From: a virus
DNA: 30,915 bases
Virus record (IMG/VR): IMGVR_UViG_3300024255_000099
Coordinates: 1 to 30,915 of that record
Strand: one strand, 5' to 3'
Part shown: positions 1 through 7,468 of the stretch, one piece after another
How positions within the stretch are numbered: the stretch's first letter is position 1
Layout of the letters: the number at the start of each line of letters is the position of its first letter
Position numbers and translations under genes: made by a program
The notes under the pieces: model-generated
The model's input: the letters and a program-made list of their open reading frames with translations, nothing else
Told to the model about the DNA's origin: nothing
Databases searched by the model: none

Positions 1-116
1 GTACTTTTTGTTACTTGACTAGACGTGTTATCTAATAACCATTGCTGTATACTACTGCCGCCGGTTTTAGGAATATGTACAAAGATACTATTATAGTCTT
101 TGATAATTACAGCCAT
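1..116 (-). CDS. Sulfotransferase-like protein, N-terminal fragment (cut by window edge)
   Basis: The minus strand is open from an ATG at 116 to the window edge, giving 38 residues. They begin MAVIIKDYNSIFVHIPKTGG and continue SSIQQWLLDN. The segment FVHIPKTGGSSI is the signature of the PAPS 5'-phosphosulfate-binding loop of sulfotransferases (Sulfotransfer_2-like), placed right after a first beta strand as in that family. The family moves sulfate from PAPS to carbohydrates or other acceptors. The ATG overlaps the stop of the gp4-like gene as TAATG, so translation is probably coupled. The acceptor-binding part lies outside the window, so substrate and integrity are unknown. The family call rests on one short but very characteristic motif. 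Confidence 0.7.
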   Translation of the reverse strand, partial: MAVIIKDYNSIFVHIPKTGGSSIQQWLLDNTSSQVTKS

Positions 117-553
117 TATCTTCTTTTGCCATTATGAAATATATCTTGTTCTGTTACAATTCTAAAAAAGATACCTTTTTGTTTACAATAGGCTCTTGCT
201 GCTTCCCATTTAGCTTGATTAACTATCCAAGCTGCTTGATTATGTCTACTACGACCTAGTTTTTCTTTTATTGTTTGATTTTCAGGTTTAACTTCAATAA
301 GCTCAACACGTTGCTTACCGTTTTTATCAGCATAAGCAATAAAAAAGTCTGGTACATATACTGTGTGCTTACCTGTTAACGGATTTCTATAAGGAATTTT
401 AATTGCTTCACTTGCCCATTTTGCAACACTTGGGTGTTCGTCACAGAATCTCATAAATGTAAACTCCCAACTACTGCGATAAGTTGGAGTTTTTGTCCCT
501 ACAAATTTGTCAGGGTTTTTAAGAGAATATTTTCCTTGTGCAAATCTTCCCAT
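116..553 (-). CDS. gp4: Head completion protein gp4-like, PD-(D/E)xK nuclease fold
   Basis: This 145-residue protein matches the size and pattern of T4 gp4 (gp50/4), which completes the DNA-filled head before tail joining. A restriction-endonuclease-like core is visible: E30 in the helix SSWEFTFMRFC, D69 in YVPDFFIAY, then E87 and K89 in ELIEVKP. Together these are an E...PD...ExK metal-binding set, as in TnsA-type nucleases. The N-terminus MGRFAQGKYSLKNPDKF is typical of marine T4-like versions. The start is supported by AGGA six bases upstream. It follows the 122-residue gene after 6 bases and overlaps the sulfotransferase-like gene at TAATG. Function is by family; whether it cuts DNA here is unknown. 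Confidence 0.8.
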   Translation of the reverse strand: MGRFAQGKYSLKNPDKFVGTKTPTYRSSWEFTFMRFCDEHPSVAKWASEAIKIPYRNPLTGKHTVYVPDFFIAYADKNGKQRVELIEVKPENQTIKEKLGRSRHNQAAWIVNQAKWEAARAYCKQKGIFFRIVTEQDIFHNGKRR

Positions 554-559
554 ATCATC

Positions 560-928
560 CTAGTATAAAATATTCCTCTGTTCTAGTTTTTCGTATTTTG
601 ATTCTACTTTAAACCCTAGAGTACTAATTTTTTCCCTGTCATAATTTAATACGTTTGCAACAATGTCACTTAATTGAACATTAGTTAATCCTTTGAGTGT
701 ATCAATTAGCTCAAAAACATTTATATTATCAATCTTTGCCTGTTGCAATAGTGCAGTTGATACAGAAATAGCACTTGATTTTTCAAACCCTCTATTTTCA
801 AAATATCCAATTACCGCATCAACTTCTGAAGCAGGATATTCTATTCTATCAGTAAGGTACTTGTTAAAAAATTGTTTTACTTCAGCACCGCTGTCGGTTG
901 ATTCTTGAGTTGGTAAATTAGATGACAT
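560..928 (-). CDS. Conserved phage protein of unknown function (122 aa)
   Basis: A 122-residue acidic, mostly helical protein without signal peptide or membrane segment. The pattern resembles a small protein often found beside gp4 and tail genes in marine T4-like phages: an N-terminal helix with YLTDRIEYPASEVDAVIGYF, a middle helix, then NVQLSDIVANVLNYDREKIS, and a charged C-terminus ending RNILY. Its ATG overlaps the stop of the preceding 468-residue structural gene (TAATG at 926-930), so it is probably translated by coupling and made late. A role in virion assembly is inferred only from position. No catalytic motif is visible. Confidence 0.6.
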   Translation of the reverse strand: MSSNLPTQESTDSGAEVKQFFNKYLTDRIEYPASEVDAVIGYFENRGFEKSSAISVSTALLQQAKIDNINVFELIDTLKGLTNVQLSDIVANVLNYDREKISTLGFKVESKYEKLEQRNILY

Positions 929-2334
929 TATGTATTTCCTAAAGGATTTTTCTGTGCAGAAACAGTACTAGTATTTCCTTGTCCAGTTTCATTAAAGTTA
1001 TTTACTATTTGATTTGCAAGTTGTACTATCTTTTGATTGCCATTTTCGATGGCACTGTCAACTTGAACTAATAATGAATTTTTTTCTGTAGTGTTAAGTG
1101 TGTCCCAAGTTGATAAGTCTGCGGATATTTCAGTTGTTGTACTAATAGCACCGATGGCTAATGATTTTTTAGCTAATGTTTCCTTTAGCTGAGGATTATC
1201 GTTTAACGTTTGTACTACTTCAACTGGCGGATATAATTTATTTTGTTTTTGAGTATTAATTGGTATTGCTTCAGTAGTTTGCGTTCCGTTGCCACCTGAT
1301 TTTGGAAAACTAGTATTTGCAAGACCGCTTACGTTAGTTCCTGTTGCTGTTCTAATAGTTTGTCCTGCAACTTGAAAAGCTTCGTTACGTATACCTTCTT
1401 TAGTAAGATCTTTTGCATTTCTAACTGTGCGAGCTGCTGTAAGTAATGTACCTAAGTCTGCTTTTCCGCTTGCAATGTCACCTAAGACACTAGTTCCGCC
1501 TGCTAATATGCCAGCACTTCCAAATAAACTCGACGAGCTACCTGCCGAAATAGGACTAGGTGTATTATCGTAATGTACTGTTCCAAATCCTTTAGGTGAG
1601 TTACCTTCGTCAATAGGCCCGTCTGCATAAAATACACTTTCGTATGCAACAGTCATAGAATTTTGTACAGGATCAGCTCCAGCAGAATTTTCTAACGTAT
1701 CGTGCTGCCAACTTTCAATTATCGGATTAACTAATGTTAATGTTAGATACTGATGTCGTGCCATCTGACTTATTTGAATACTTGTAAAAAACGGCTCGTA
1801 TTGATTATTATCTAAACCAAAACGATCACCGTTTCTTGGAGAACCCATATATGTATTAAATCTATCATATGGTCTTGCTGACTGGTTAGGTGCGCCTGCG
1901 CCGTCTCTACTTCCGTATGTACCATCTGCAAAATGGTAGTTATAATATGCAGTCCATAATTGAGTAACAATACTATTGTTGTCATCGTGGAATACAATAT
2001 TTACAGGAGCATAATCAATGCGTGTTTGTAAATTCTTTTTACGATTGTATTTGTTCTTAGTTTCAGTTTGTATATCAAACTTTGGCATAGTAACACTTTT
2101 AACTAACATATTAACTTCGTTACTATGACGCTGAACCCATCCAGGTAATATTTTGTTTACTACATTTTCATTTAAGTTAAGTGTTACGTGATATAGAAAT
2201 TTTTGTTTAGGAGCAAGGCGAAAATTATCGTCAGTATACAATCTTGCCGCGTGTGTATAATCGGCCATATCCCCTTTGGGGCTAAGAGCGCCGTTAACTA
2301 AATTATCTAAGAATCCATTGAATATGTTTGCCAT
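928..2334 (-). CDS. Tail tube/baseplate-associated structural protein (gp48/gp54/gp19-like)
   Basis: A 468-residue protein. About residues 40-240 resemble the tail-tube fold: NEVNMLVKSVTMPKFDIQ, then NRKKNLQTRIDYAPVNIVFHDD, parallels the 'tube core, GKxTW, TLTFRDD' layout of the gp19 protein encoded just upstream. The N-terminus MANIFNGFLDNLVNGALSPK and the long Ser/Thr/Asn-rich C-terminal half (about 250-468) are not in gp19. In T4 the tube initiator gp54 and cap gp48 share the tube fold, so a role at one end of the tube is likely. Which one cannot be settled by eye. A GATAAATA motif sits five bases before the ATG and no Shine-Dalgarno is visible. The gene has its own unit, separated from gp19 by a terminator. 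Confidence 0.55.
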   Translation of the reverse strand: MANIFNGFLDNLVNGALSPKGDMADYTHAARLYTDDNFRLAPKQKFLYHVTLNLNENVVNKILPGWVQRHSNEVNMLVKSVTMPKFDIQTETKNKYNRKKNLQTRIDYAPVNIVFHDDNNSIVTQLWTAYYNYHFADGTYGSRDGAGAPNQSARPYDRFNTYMGSPRNGDRFGLDNNQYEPFFTSIQISQMARHQYLTLTLVNPIIESWQHDTLENSAGADPVQNSMTVAYESVFYADGPIDEGNSPKGFGTVHYDNTPSPISAGSSSSLFGSAGILAGGTSVLGDIASGKADLGTLLTAARTVRNAKDLTKEGIRNEAFQVAGQTIRTATGTNVSGLANTSFPKSGGNGTQTTEAIPINTQKQNKLYPPVEVVQTLNDNPQLKETLAKKSLAIGAISTTTEISADLSTWDTLNTTEKNSLLVQVDSAIENGNQKIVQLANQIVNNFNETGQGNTSTVSAQKNPLGNT

Positions 2335-2339
2335 ACTAA

Positions 2340-2347
2340 TATTTATC
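2340..2347 (-). promoter_or_regulatory. T4-type late promoter motif before the tube/baseplate-like gene
   Basis: GATAAATA on the minus strand followed by TTAGT and ATG at 2334. It sits just after the gp19 terminator, so it restarts transcription. The five-base distance to the ATG implies almost no leader. Confidence 0.6.
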
Positions 2348-2373
2348 CAATGTTATTAAGTGCGTATAAAATG

Positions 2374-2395
2374 AAAAAGGGGCAATTAAGCCCCT
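2374..2395 (-). terminator. Rho-independent terminator after gp19
   Basis: The minus strand reads AGGGGC-TTAATT-GCCCCT followed by four more Ts: a six-base-pair GC-rich stem, six-base loop and a T run. It lies about 30 bases past the gp19 stop. Confidence 0.85.
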
Positions 2396-2427
2396 AATTC
2401 TGTTAGACTAGTTAACTAGATAAACTA

Positions 2428-3066
2428 TTAACTTACGCCGGTAGTTGATGCAATAGCTGCAACACTTCTACCAATTGCTGTACCTACTCCGCCGCCTGAT
2501 GCGCCTTGAGTTTGTATAGCATTGTCATATTTAATAGTAAGTGCAACTGTTACTGGTTCGTTAGCACTGTATGCTAATGAATTGTAGTTTGCACTTTCTA
2601 AATAACAACCGTATAATTCAAAAGTGTCTAGTGCTTCGGGTGCGTAGTTACCGTTACCACCGTCTAGAATTTCAATTCTAGTTACAAACTTATAGTCAAT
2701 ACCTGATGCTGCACTAGACTGTTCCATAAAGTCGAACTGTCTTTGTAGTTGTTCGCCAACTAGTTTTTGTACTGCACCTGTTGCATCGTCTCTTAAAGTT
2801 AATGTAATAGCTTCCCAGGTGTGTTTACCTGCAAGATAAACTCTTGAGTTATATACGTCAACAGTCATTGTCTCGAAGCTTACGTTAGGTCTAGTAACAT
2901 CCTGTACCTGTTTAGTTAGTTCAGTAACTTCGCCTGTGCTAACACCAAAGTTCTCCAAACTCACTCTAAAGCGATATTGAAGTTTTGGCATAAGCAACCC
3001 TTGTGTAGAGTTGCTTGCGTCCGAAGCTAATGGAACTGTGATTTTTGATAATGATGAAATAGCCAT
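2428..3066 (-). CDS. gp19: Tail tube protein gp19
   Basis: A 212-residue protein of the T4 gp19 family, which stacks in hexameric rings to form the inner tail tube through which DNA passes. Diagnostic stretches are MPKLQYRFRVSLENFG (about 26-41), TKQVQDVTRPNVSFETMTVD (51-70) and AGKHTWEAITLTLRDD (79-94), the conserved tube beta-sandwich. The C-terminal 25 residues are Gly/Ala/Ser-rich and longer than in T4 (163 residues in all). The ATG has AGGAG about nine bases upstream. It lies just downstream of the sheath gene, the usual gp18-gp19 order, with a late promoter motif in the gap and a rho-independent terminator after the stop. Confidence 0.9.
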   Translation of the reverse strand: MAISSLSKITVPLASDASNSTQGLLMPKLQYRFRVSLENFGVSTGEVTELTKQVQDVTRPNVSFETMTVDVYNSRVYLAGKHTWEAITLTLRDDATGAVQKLVGEQLQRQFDFMEQSSAASGIDYKFVTRIEILDGGNGNYAPEALDTFELYGCYLESANYNSLAYSANEPVTVALTIKYDNAIQTQGASGGGVGTAIGRSVAAIASTTGVS

Positions 3067-3092
3067 TTACTTTGCTCCTAATTTGTTATATA

Positions 3093-3100
3093 TATTTATC
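3093..3100 (-). promoter_or_regulatory. T4-type late promoter motif for gp19
   Basis: GATAAATA on the minus strand, in the gap between the gp18 stop and gp19, 26 bases before the ATG, with TTAGGAGC between. gp19 can therefore be transcribed apart from gp18, as would suit its higher copy demand. Confidence 0.65.
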
Positions 3101-3104
3101 ATTT

Positions 3105-6100
3105 TTACAAGCCTGCTATCTCACCAGTATTTTTAAGTCTGAGTGGAATGTAAACAAACTCAACAGCCTTAACTGGTTCTATGGCAATATCTAAGTATAG
3201 CTCGTTTCGATCAATACGTGCTGGAGTATTGTTGCTATTGTCACATACAACTAAGAAGTCATATAATGCTCTAGCACCAACTAACTCTAAACACAAGCTC
3301 TCTGCTGCCTGTTTGATCTGATCACGTGTGATCTTATCATTAGGTTCAAAGATGTAAGGTTTAGCTAACTTGTTCAATTGTGAACGTAAGTAGATAACCA
3401 AACGTGCTACATTGATCCTATCTAATGAACTTGCTGCTCTTGCACGAGTCTTTTGACCGTAGTTAACAAGACCTGCTCCATTGATAAATGTAATTGGGTT
3501 AACGTTTACACTGTAAAGTGTATCACGCTGTCCTTCGTTTAATGCAACTGAAGTAAATTCGCCTTCTGCATTAACAAAACCTGTTGCTGAAGCATTAGTA
3601 ATGCCGCCTCTTCTTGTGCCTGCTGGTGCAAACCAAGGATAGCTAACTTGGTCACTTAATGCAATAGTACGTAGCATCATATGACTTGGTGGAACAACTA
3701 CGTTGTTACCAGCATTATCGCTTGTAAAGCCCCAAGGGTAAAAAATACCTAGGTATTCGTCTCTACTAACAAGTCCGTCGTCATTGTCTTCAACTGCTAA
3801 TTTAGTGTTCTGACCCCATTCGTTAAGTGTTGTAGCATCTGACGATAATCTAGCTGGAACATCACCTAATATAAATGCACTTAAACCTCTATCAAAGTTT
3901 AAGCTAATCATTTCACCAATTAGTTCTGGATAACCTGGAGTAGCCATTACATTAAAGATTCTTGATTCGTCATCTCTAATTTCTTGGTTACTATTCATAC
4001 CAGCTTGTAATCCTTGTACAACAACTTTACGCTGTGCGTGGCGACCAAATGATCCGCTACCGTCTTCTTGGTTAGCTGATTCAGTAACCCAACGATGTGG
4101 ATGATAACCACTCATTGCTTCGTCGTTGTTAAATCTACCGTTGTCAGCAGTAATGTCAATAGCATTACGTACAAATTTCTTAACGTTAAATCCGCTTCTA
4201 CGTAAATTCCATAACAACATACCTTGTGGATATAGTGCTGGATCTGGAGCATCTGGATCTAAGTAATCACTTAGTAGTAAGTCTGCAATTGCGCCTTCTG
4301 TGCTTAACGCCCCTGCTGTTGACCAACGTGCATCTGCAAATAGTACACCATCTTCAGTAGTTTGGTCTGACTTATCAATCAAATCCCATACTGTAGTTGA
4401 TGCATTATAACGATAAATTGTTGGATAGTTTTCTAAGTCTGCTGTACTAATCCAAAGATCGTTACCAGCTGGTCCTGTAGGCTCTGTAGCCGCAGTAGTA
4501 ATTTTTGCTCCTGCGTGTACGTTTTGATAACCTTTCCAAGTAGTACCATCGTGTACCATCATATCAACTTCGTCAACTACTGAACTATACCATAATGTAC
4601 CGTCTGCTGTTGTTGATGTTGGTGCTGTGGCTGAAGCAGTAAATGTTGAAAGTACTGTCCAGTTACTAATTACTGTTGCTGTAATGCCAATATCTGCAAG
4701 TGCGCCACCAGTGTCAGTAATTTTTATATCACCGCCTTTTGAGTGCGAAATAGTTACTCTGTTAGTTGCATCAATTGAAGCAACAACATTTGTAAATCCT
4801 GCACTATTGATTTTGTTTGCAATTTCTTCTGCATCTGCAACTGCGCCAGCTGCGATAATACTTATAGTTCTTGACGAGTATGTTGATACGCCTGCTGATG
4901 TTTCTGCAAGTGTAAGTCCATATGTGCCAGCACTAATTGAATTTGCTGTTACTGCTGTTGAAGTAACACTAGAAGCACCTGCTGTTGATCTACGGAATAC
5001 TTTAAATTCTGCTAGTTCATCTGCTGCTTCAGTCCAGTTAGACTTTACATAAAGATCGCCTACTGCAAGATTGATCCCGCCGCCTGCTTTATCAAGTGCT
5101 AGTAATGCTTTTGCATTATCATCATAAATTGGTGCAGGAGTTAAATCCCATAATGCAGTGTCTGCATTCCAAACTTTAACTCTCCAACGTGCTCCGCTGT
5201 TTGGTTCTGTTGTTTTAACCCAAACACTGCCTGTTGGACGCGGTTTAGCTGATGCTGTTTTCCACTGTGGAACTGATGTATGAGGATCAATTACTAGTTC
5301 TGGAATAAAGTATGTGCCTGCAGTAATACCAACCTCAGCTAGTAGACCTGTTCCTTCTGCAATTACAATATTATCTGCGTTACTACCGTCATTAAAGATA
5401 ACAAGCTGTCCGTCAATGTTTGCTGCTGTAACGCCTGCATTTGATAAGTTTGAAACATTATTGAATGCTGTAACAACTGCATCAACGTCTGTGCCACTTA
5501 CTGCAACACTTTCGCCATCAACAGTAAATGTGTTTGCATTAGTAATTGTTGTTATTGCTCCACCTGTTACACTTGGTACTGAACCTGTCCAAGCAGTAGT
5601 TCCTACTTTAACCCAAGTACCTAAATAGTTTTTGTAATATATAGTGTATGCTGTAGTTTGTCCTGCAACAACTGCATAATCGCCAATTGCGCCAACTGAT
5701 CCTTTTGGAGCACCACCGGATACTTTCGCTGCGTCAGTAATTACAGTTGGTGCTTTAACTCCGAATGCTTGTCCGCCAGTTGATGTTACGGCTGCGCCGT
5801 TCCATTCAAAAAGACCAAATGCTGTTGATGCAGTATCTACCCAATATGCACCATCTTCTGGAGCACCTGCTGGAGCATCTGCTGATGCTTGTAATTGTCC
5901 TAGGTCTACGTCTGCACGTACAACCCAAGCTCTGTTTGAAACGCCAAGTAATGAGTAAGCTGCTTGCAATCCGTATTCATTTAGCTCTCCTGCGTGAATA
6001 GCATTGTTACTTGCGTCAGTGTAAAAAATTGGATCTCCAAAAGTTTCTGTAAGGTCGCGCTGCGAAGTAAGCAAATAAGGTATACCTGCTTTAGCCTTTG

Positions 6101-6248
6101 TAGTACCTGGAGCAATACCTGTGCCAGCGCCATTAGTTTTATTTTCGGCGGAAGCAACAAATATCAGTGGAACCGTACCCGGTTCAGCTGGTGTGTAAAA
6201 ACTTTCGTCTACTACGCTAACCTGTACGCCTGGTGATGTTAGTGCCAT
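3105..6248 (-). CDS. gp18: Tail sheath protein gp18, enlarged with inserted domains
   Basis: A contractile sheath protein of 1047 residues, against 659 in T4. The N-terminus MALTSPGVQVSVVDESFYTP and the C-terminal third are classic sheath: RSGFNVKKFV, VVVQGLQAGMNSNQEIRDDE, YPWGFTSDN, VNPITFINGAGLVNYGQKT, LDRINVARLVIYL, ending in the assembly arm IAIEPVKAVEFVYIPLRLK. Between roughly residues 130 and 640 lies extra material with Ala/Thr/Gly-rich beta segments. It includes several repeats of the form 'G.xWxxT....xxxYN...xW' (GSVWVKTTEPNSGARWRV, GTLWYSSVVDE, GNDLWISTADLENYPTIYRY). These probably form surface decorations on the sheath. Start: ATG with AGGAGA upstream. A CTAAATA motif about 40 bases upstream may be its late promoter. 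Confidence 0.93.
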   Translation of the reverse strand: MALTSPGVQVSVVDESFYTPAEPGTVPLIFVASAENKTNGAGTGIAPGTTKAKAGIPYLLTSQRDLTETFGDPIFYTDASNNAIHAGELNEYGLQAAYSLLGVSNRAWVVRADVDLGQLQASADAPAGAPEDGAYWVDTASTAFGLFEWNGAAVTSTGGQAFGVKAPTVITDAAKVSGGAPKGSVGAIGDYAVVAGQTTAYTIYYKNYLGTWVKVGTTAWTGSVPSVTGGAITTITNANTFTVDGESVAVSGTDVDAVVTAFNNVSNLSNAGVTAANIDGQLVIFNDGSNADNIVIAEGTGLLAEVGITAGTYFIPELVIDPHTSVPQWKTASAKPRPTGSVWVKTTEPNSGARWRVKVWNADTALWDLTPAPIYDDNAKALLALDKAGGGINLAVGDLYVKSNWTEAADELAEFKVFRRSTAGASSVTSTAVTANSISAGTYGLTLAETSAGVSTYSSRTISIIAAGAVADAEEIANKINSAGFTNVVASIDATNRVTISHSKGGDIKITDTGGALADIGITATVISNWTVLSTFTASATAPTSTTADGTLWYSSVVDEVDMMVHDGTTWKGYQNVHAGAKITTAATEPTGPAGNDLWISTADLENYPTIYRYNASTTVWDLIDKSDQTTEDGVLFADARWSTAGALSTEGAIADLLLSDYLDPDAPDPALYPQGMLLWNLRRSGFNVKKFVRNAIDITADNGRFNNDEAMSGYHPHRWVTESANQEDGSGSFGRHAQRKVVVQGLQAGMNSNQEIRDDESRIFNVMATPGYPELIGEMISLNFDRGLSAFILGDVPARLSSDATTLNEWGQNTKLAVEDNDDGLVSRDEYLGIFYPWGFTSDNAGNNVVVPPSHMMLRTIALSDQVSYPWFAPAGTRRGGITNASATGFVNAEGEFTSVALNEGQRDTLYSVNVNPITFINGAGLVNYGQKTRARAASSLDRINVARLVIYLRSQLNKLAKPYIFEPNDKITRDQIKQAAESLCLELVGARALYDFLVVCDNSNNTPARIDRNELYLDIAIEPVKAVEFVYIPLRLKNTGEIAGL

Positions 6249-6287
6249 ATTATTTCTCCTATTAATAGTGTGAGCATTCGTTACTAT

Positions 6288-6295
6288 TATTTAGC
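6288..6295 (-). promoter_or_regulatory. Possible late promoter motif for gp18
   Basis: GCTAAATA on the minus strand, 39 bases before the gp18 ATG. It matches six of eight consensus bases and is the best candidate in the gap. Confidence 0.35.
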
Positions 6296-6362
6296 CTATA
6301 TAAAATAAAACACCGTAATAAACACCCATAAAAAGGGACCAAAAAGGTGAGGTAAATACAAT

Positions 6363-6698
6363 ATGCGACCATTATGTAAATGCGGGCACCGACCTGCAGC
6401 AATTAATTATAAAAAAGAGGGTAAAACCTACTATCGTACACTATGTGAAAGGTGTTTACGTAACGGTGTTGGACACGGAATTCCTAAGTGGAAACGCACC
6501 GGATATCAGAAAAAAGATAATTGTGAAAAATGTGGGTTCAAATCAAAGCATACTGAACAGTTTAATGTGTTTCATACAGATGGCGATTTAACTAATTGTA
6601 GACCTAGTAATTTAAAAACTATTTGTGCTAACTGTCAACGAGTACTTCAGAAAGAAGGTAGCCGCTGGAAGCAGGGAGATCTAGTCCCTGATTTTTAA
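6363..6698 (+). CDS. Zinc-binding HNH-endonuclease-like protein
   Basis: A 111-residue basic protein with four Cys pairs: CKCGH near residue 5, CERC near 28, CEKCGF near 54 and CANC near 88. The C-terminal half, VFHTDGDLTNCRPSNLKTIC, resembles the HNH pattern 'HH.DGd..Nn...NL..LC..C', with H, D and the two N positions present, though the first canonical His pair is reduced to one. Very similar small proteins are common in marine T4-like phages; some may be DNA-binding rather than cutting. The ATG is preceded by AAGGTGAGG. The gene points opposite to its neighbours, and its last 71 bases overlap the 3' end of the minus-strand kinase gene. Confidence 0.65.
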   Translation: MRPLCKCGHRPAAINYKKEGKTYYRTLCERCLRNGVGHGIPKWKRTGYQKKDNCEKCGFKSKHTEQFNVFHTDGDLTNCRPSNLKTICANCQRVLQKEGSRWKQGDLVPDF

Positions 6699-7188
6699 AT
6701 ATTGTTTCCATTAGTATATGTACGTTTTTCTTTAGTCTTTGTAAATCACCATTATTGTCAATGGTGTAATTACACATCCATTGCTCGATACTCATCGAAC
6801 TAGGATCCTCACTAGGTAAATGATCGCTTCTATCTACCCAAATAGCATAATCAAATATCTCTTCGTTTTGCATTGCAAAAAATTCACGCTTGTTACGCAA
6901 ACCGCAATAGATATCGTGTTCGTCAAATAAGTTACGTCCTAAACGTGCTAGATCATCTTTACAATAGTTGTGTATCATATTATACCATTCAGTACGATGA
7001 TTGTGCCTATCTGCATAGCACTCTTCCTCATTAGCGTACCCGTATTGATCTTTTAAATCATTAAAGATAAAAAGCTCTGAACAAAATTTGCTTGATGATT
7101 GAAATGTATATCCGTATGCTTCTAACATTTCGCATACAGTGTCTTTGCCGTGGCGGCCGTGACCAACAATTAATAGTTTTGGTAGCAC
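6628..7188 (-). CDS. P-loop kinase, deoxynucleoside monophosphate kinase-like
   Basis: A 186-residue protein that starts with a beta strand and Walker A loop (PKLLIVGHGRHGKDTV, G9-x4-G14-K15-D16). The layout fits small nucleotide kinases, and GKDT is the form seen in phage dNMP kinases such as T4 gp1. Further support comes from a helix with LARLGRNLFDEHDIYCGLRN and the strand IFDYAIWVDR, where a Walker B or lid region is expected. It would supply dNDPs for phage DNA synthesis, an early function. The start is a GTG: AAGGAG lies six bases before it and no earlier ATG fits. It sits directly behind a consensus sigma70-type promoter, unlike the surrounding late genes. A dephospho-CoA-kinase-like role is an alternative. 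Confidence 0.65.
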   Translation of the reverse strand: MLPKLLIVGHGRHGKDTVCEMLEAYGYTFQSSSKFCSELFIFNDLKDQYGYANEEECYADRHNHRTEWYNMIHNYCKDDLARLGRNLFDEHDIYCGLRNKREFFAMQNEEIFDYAIWVDRSDHLPSEDPSSMSIEQWMCNYTIDNNGDLQRLKKNVHILMETIFKNQGLDLPASSGYLLSEVLVDS

Positions 7189-7194
7189 AGAATA

Positions 7195-7200
7195 CTCCTT
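7195..7200 (-). promoter_or_regulatory. Shine-Dalgarno site deciding a GTG start
   Basis: AAGGAG on the minus strand is followed by TATTCT and then GTG at 7188. A strong site at ideal spacing fixes GTG as the start of the P-loop kinase, with GTG-CTA-CCA-AAA leading straight into its first beta strand. Confidence 0.7.
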
Positions 7201-7216
7201 AGTAAATATAATTTAT

Positions 7217-7245
7217 ATTATATACTAATTCTGTACAGTTGTCAA
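7217..7245 (-). promoter_or_regulatory. Consensus sigma70-type promoter (early)
   Basis: On the minus strand TTGACA (7245-7240) is followed by exactly 17 bases and TATAAT (7222-7217). Both boxes match the consensus fully. Transcription would begin near 7210 and run into the kinase gene. The spacer holds the perfect palindrome CTGTACAG (7231-7238), a possible operator. Such a promoter serves unmodified host polymerase, so it marks an early gene inside a late region. Confidence 0.8.
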
Positions 7246-7252
7246 GATTTTT

Positions 7253-7468
7253 TTACCAGCGTTGGTCTTTTATTTTCTTAGAATGTTTTGTTGATCTAAT
7301 GGAATTCATTATTCTAAGCAACTGATTTGCTTTAACATTGGAATTCCAACCGTTCTTTGTACCAAAAGTTTTTGAGTATTCACATTCCTCCGAAAACTTT
7401 GCTGCAACTATTTTTTCTAAACACTTTAAATCGTCTTCACTCAGTGACGATATTCCTTTTGGTTCCAT
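7253..7468 (-). CDS. Hypothetical small protein (71 aa)
   Basis: A 71-residue charged protein beginning MEPKGISSLSEDDLKCLEKI and ending in a Lys-rich tail (HSKKIKDQRW). The reading frame is open further upstream, but the ATG at 7468 is chosen because AGGAGA stands seven bases before it. Predicted mainly helical; no known domain, signal or membrane segment is seen. It overlaps the 3' end of the preceding small gene by 32 bases. The sigma70-type promoter for the kinase starts just after its stop. Function unknown. Confidence 0.5.
   Translation of the reverse strand: MEPKGISSLSEDDLKCLEKIVAAKFSEECEYSKTFGTKNGWNSNVKANQLLRIMNSIRSTKHSKKIKDQRW

Noticed and set aside
4627-5628. Open plus-strand frames inside the sheath gene, and similar frames antisense to the fibre and giant tail genes
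   Set aside because: They are antisense to clearly coding genes, have low-complexity Ala/Val/Ser/Pro composition caused by the opposite strand, and no ribosome sites.
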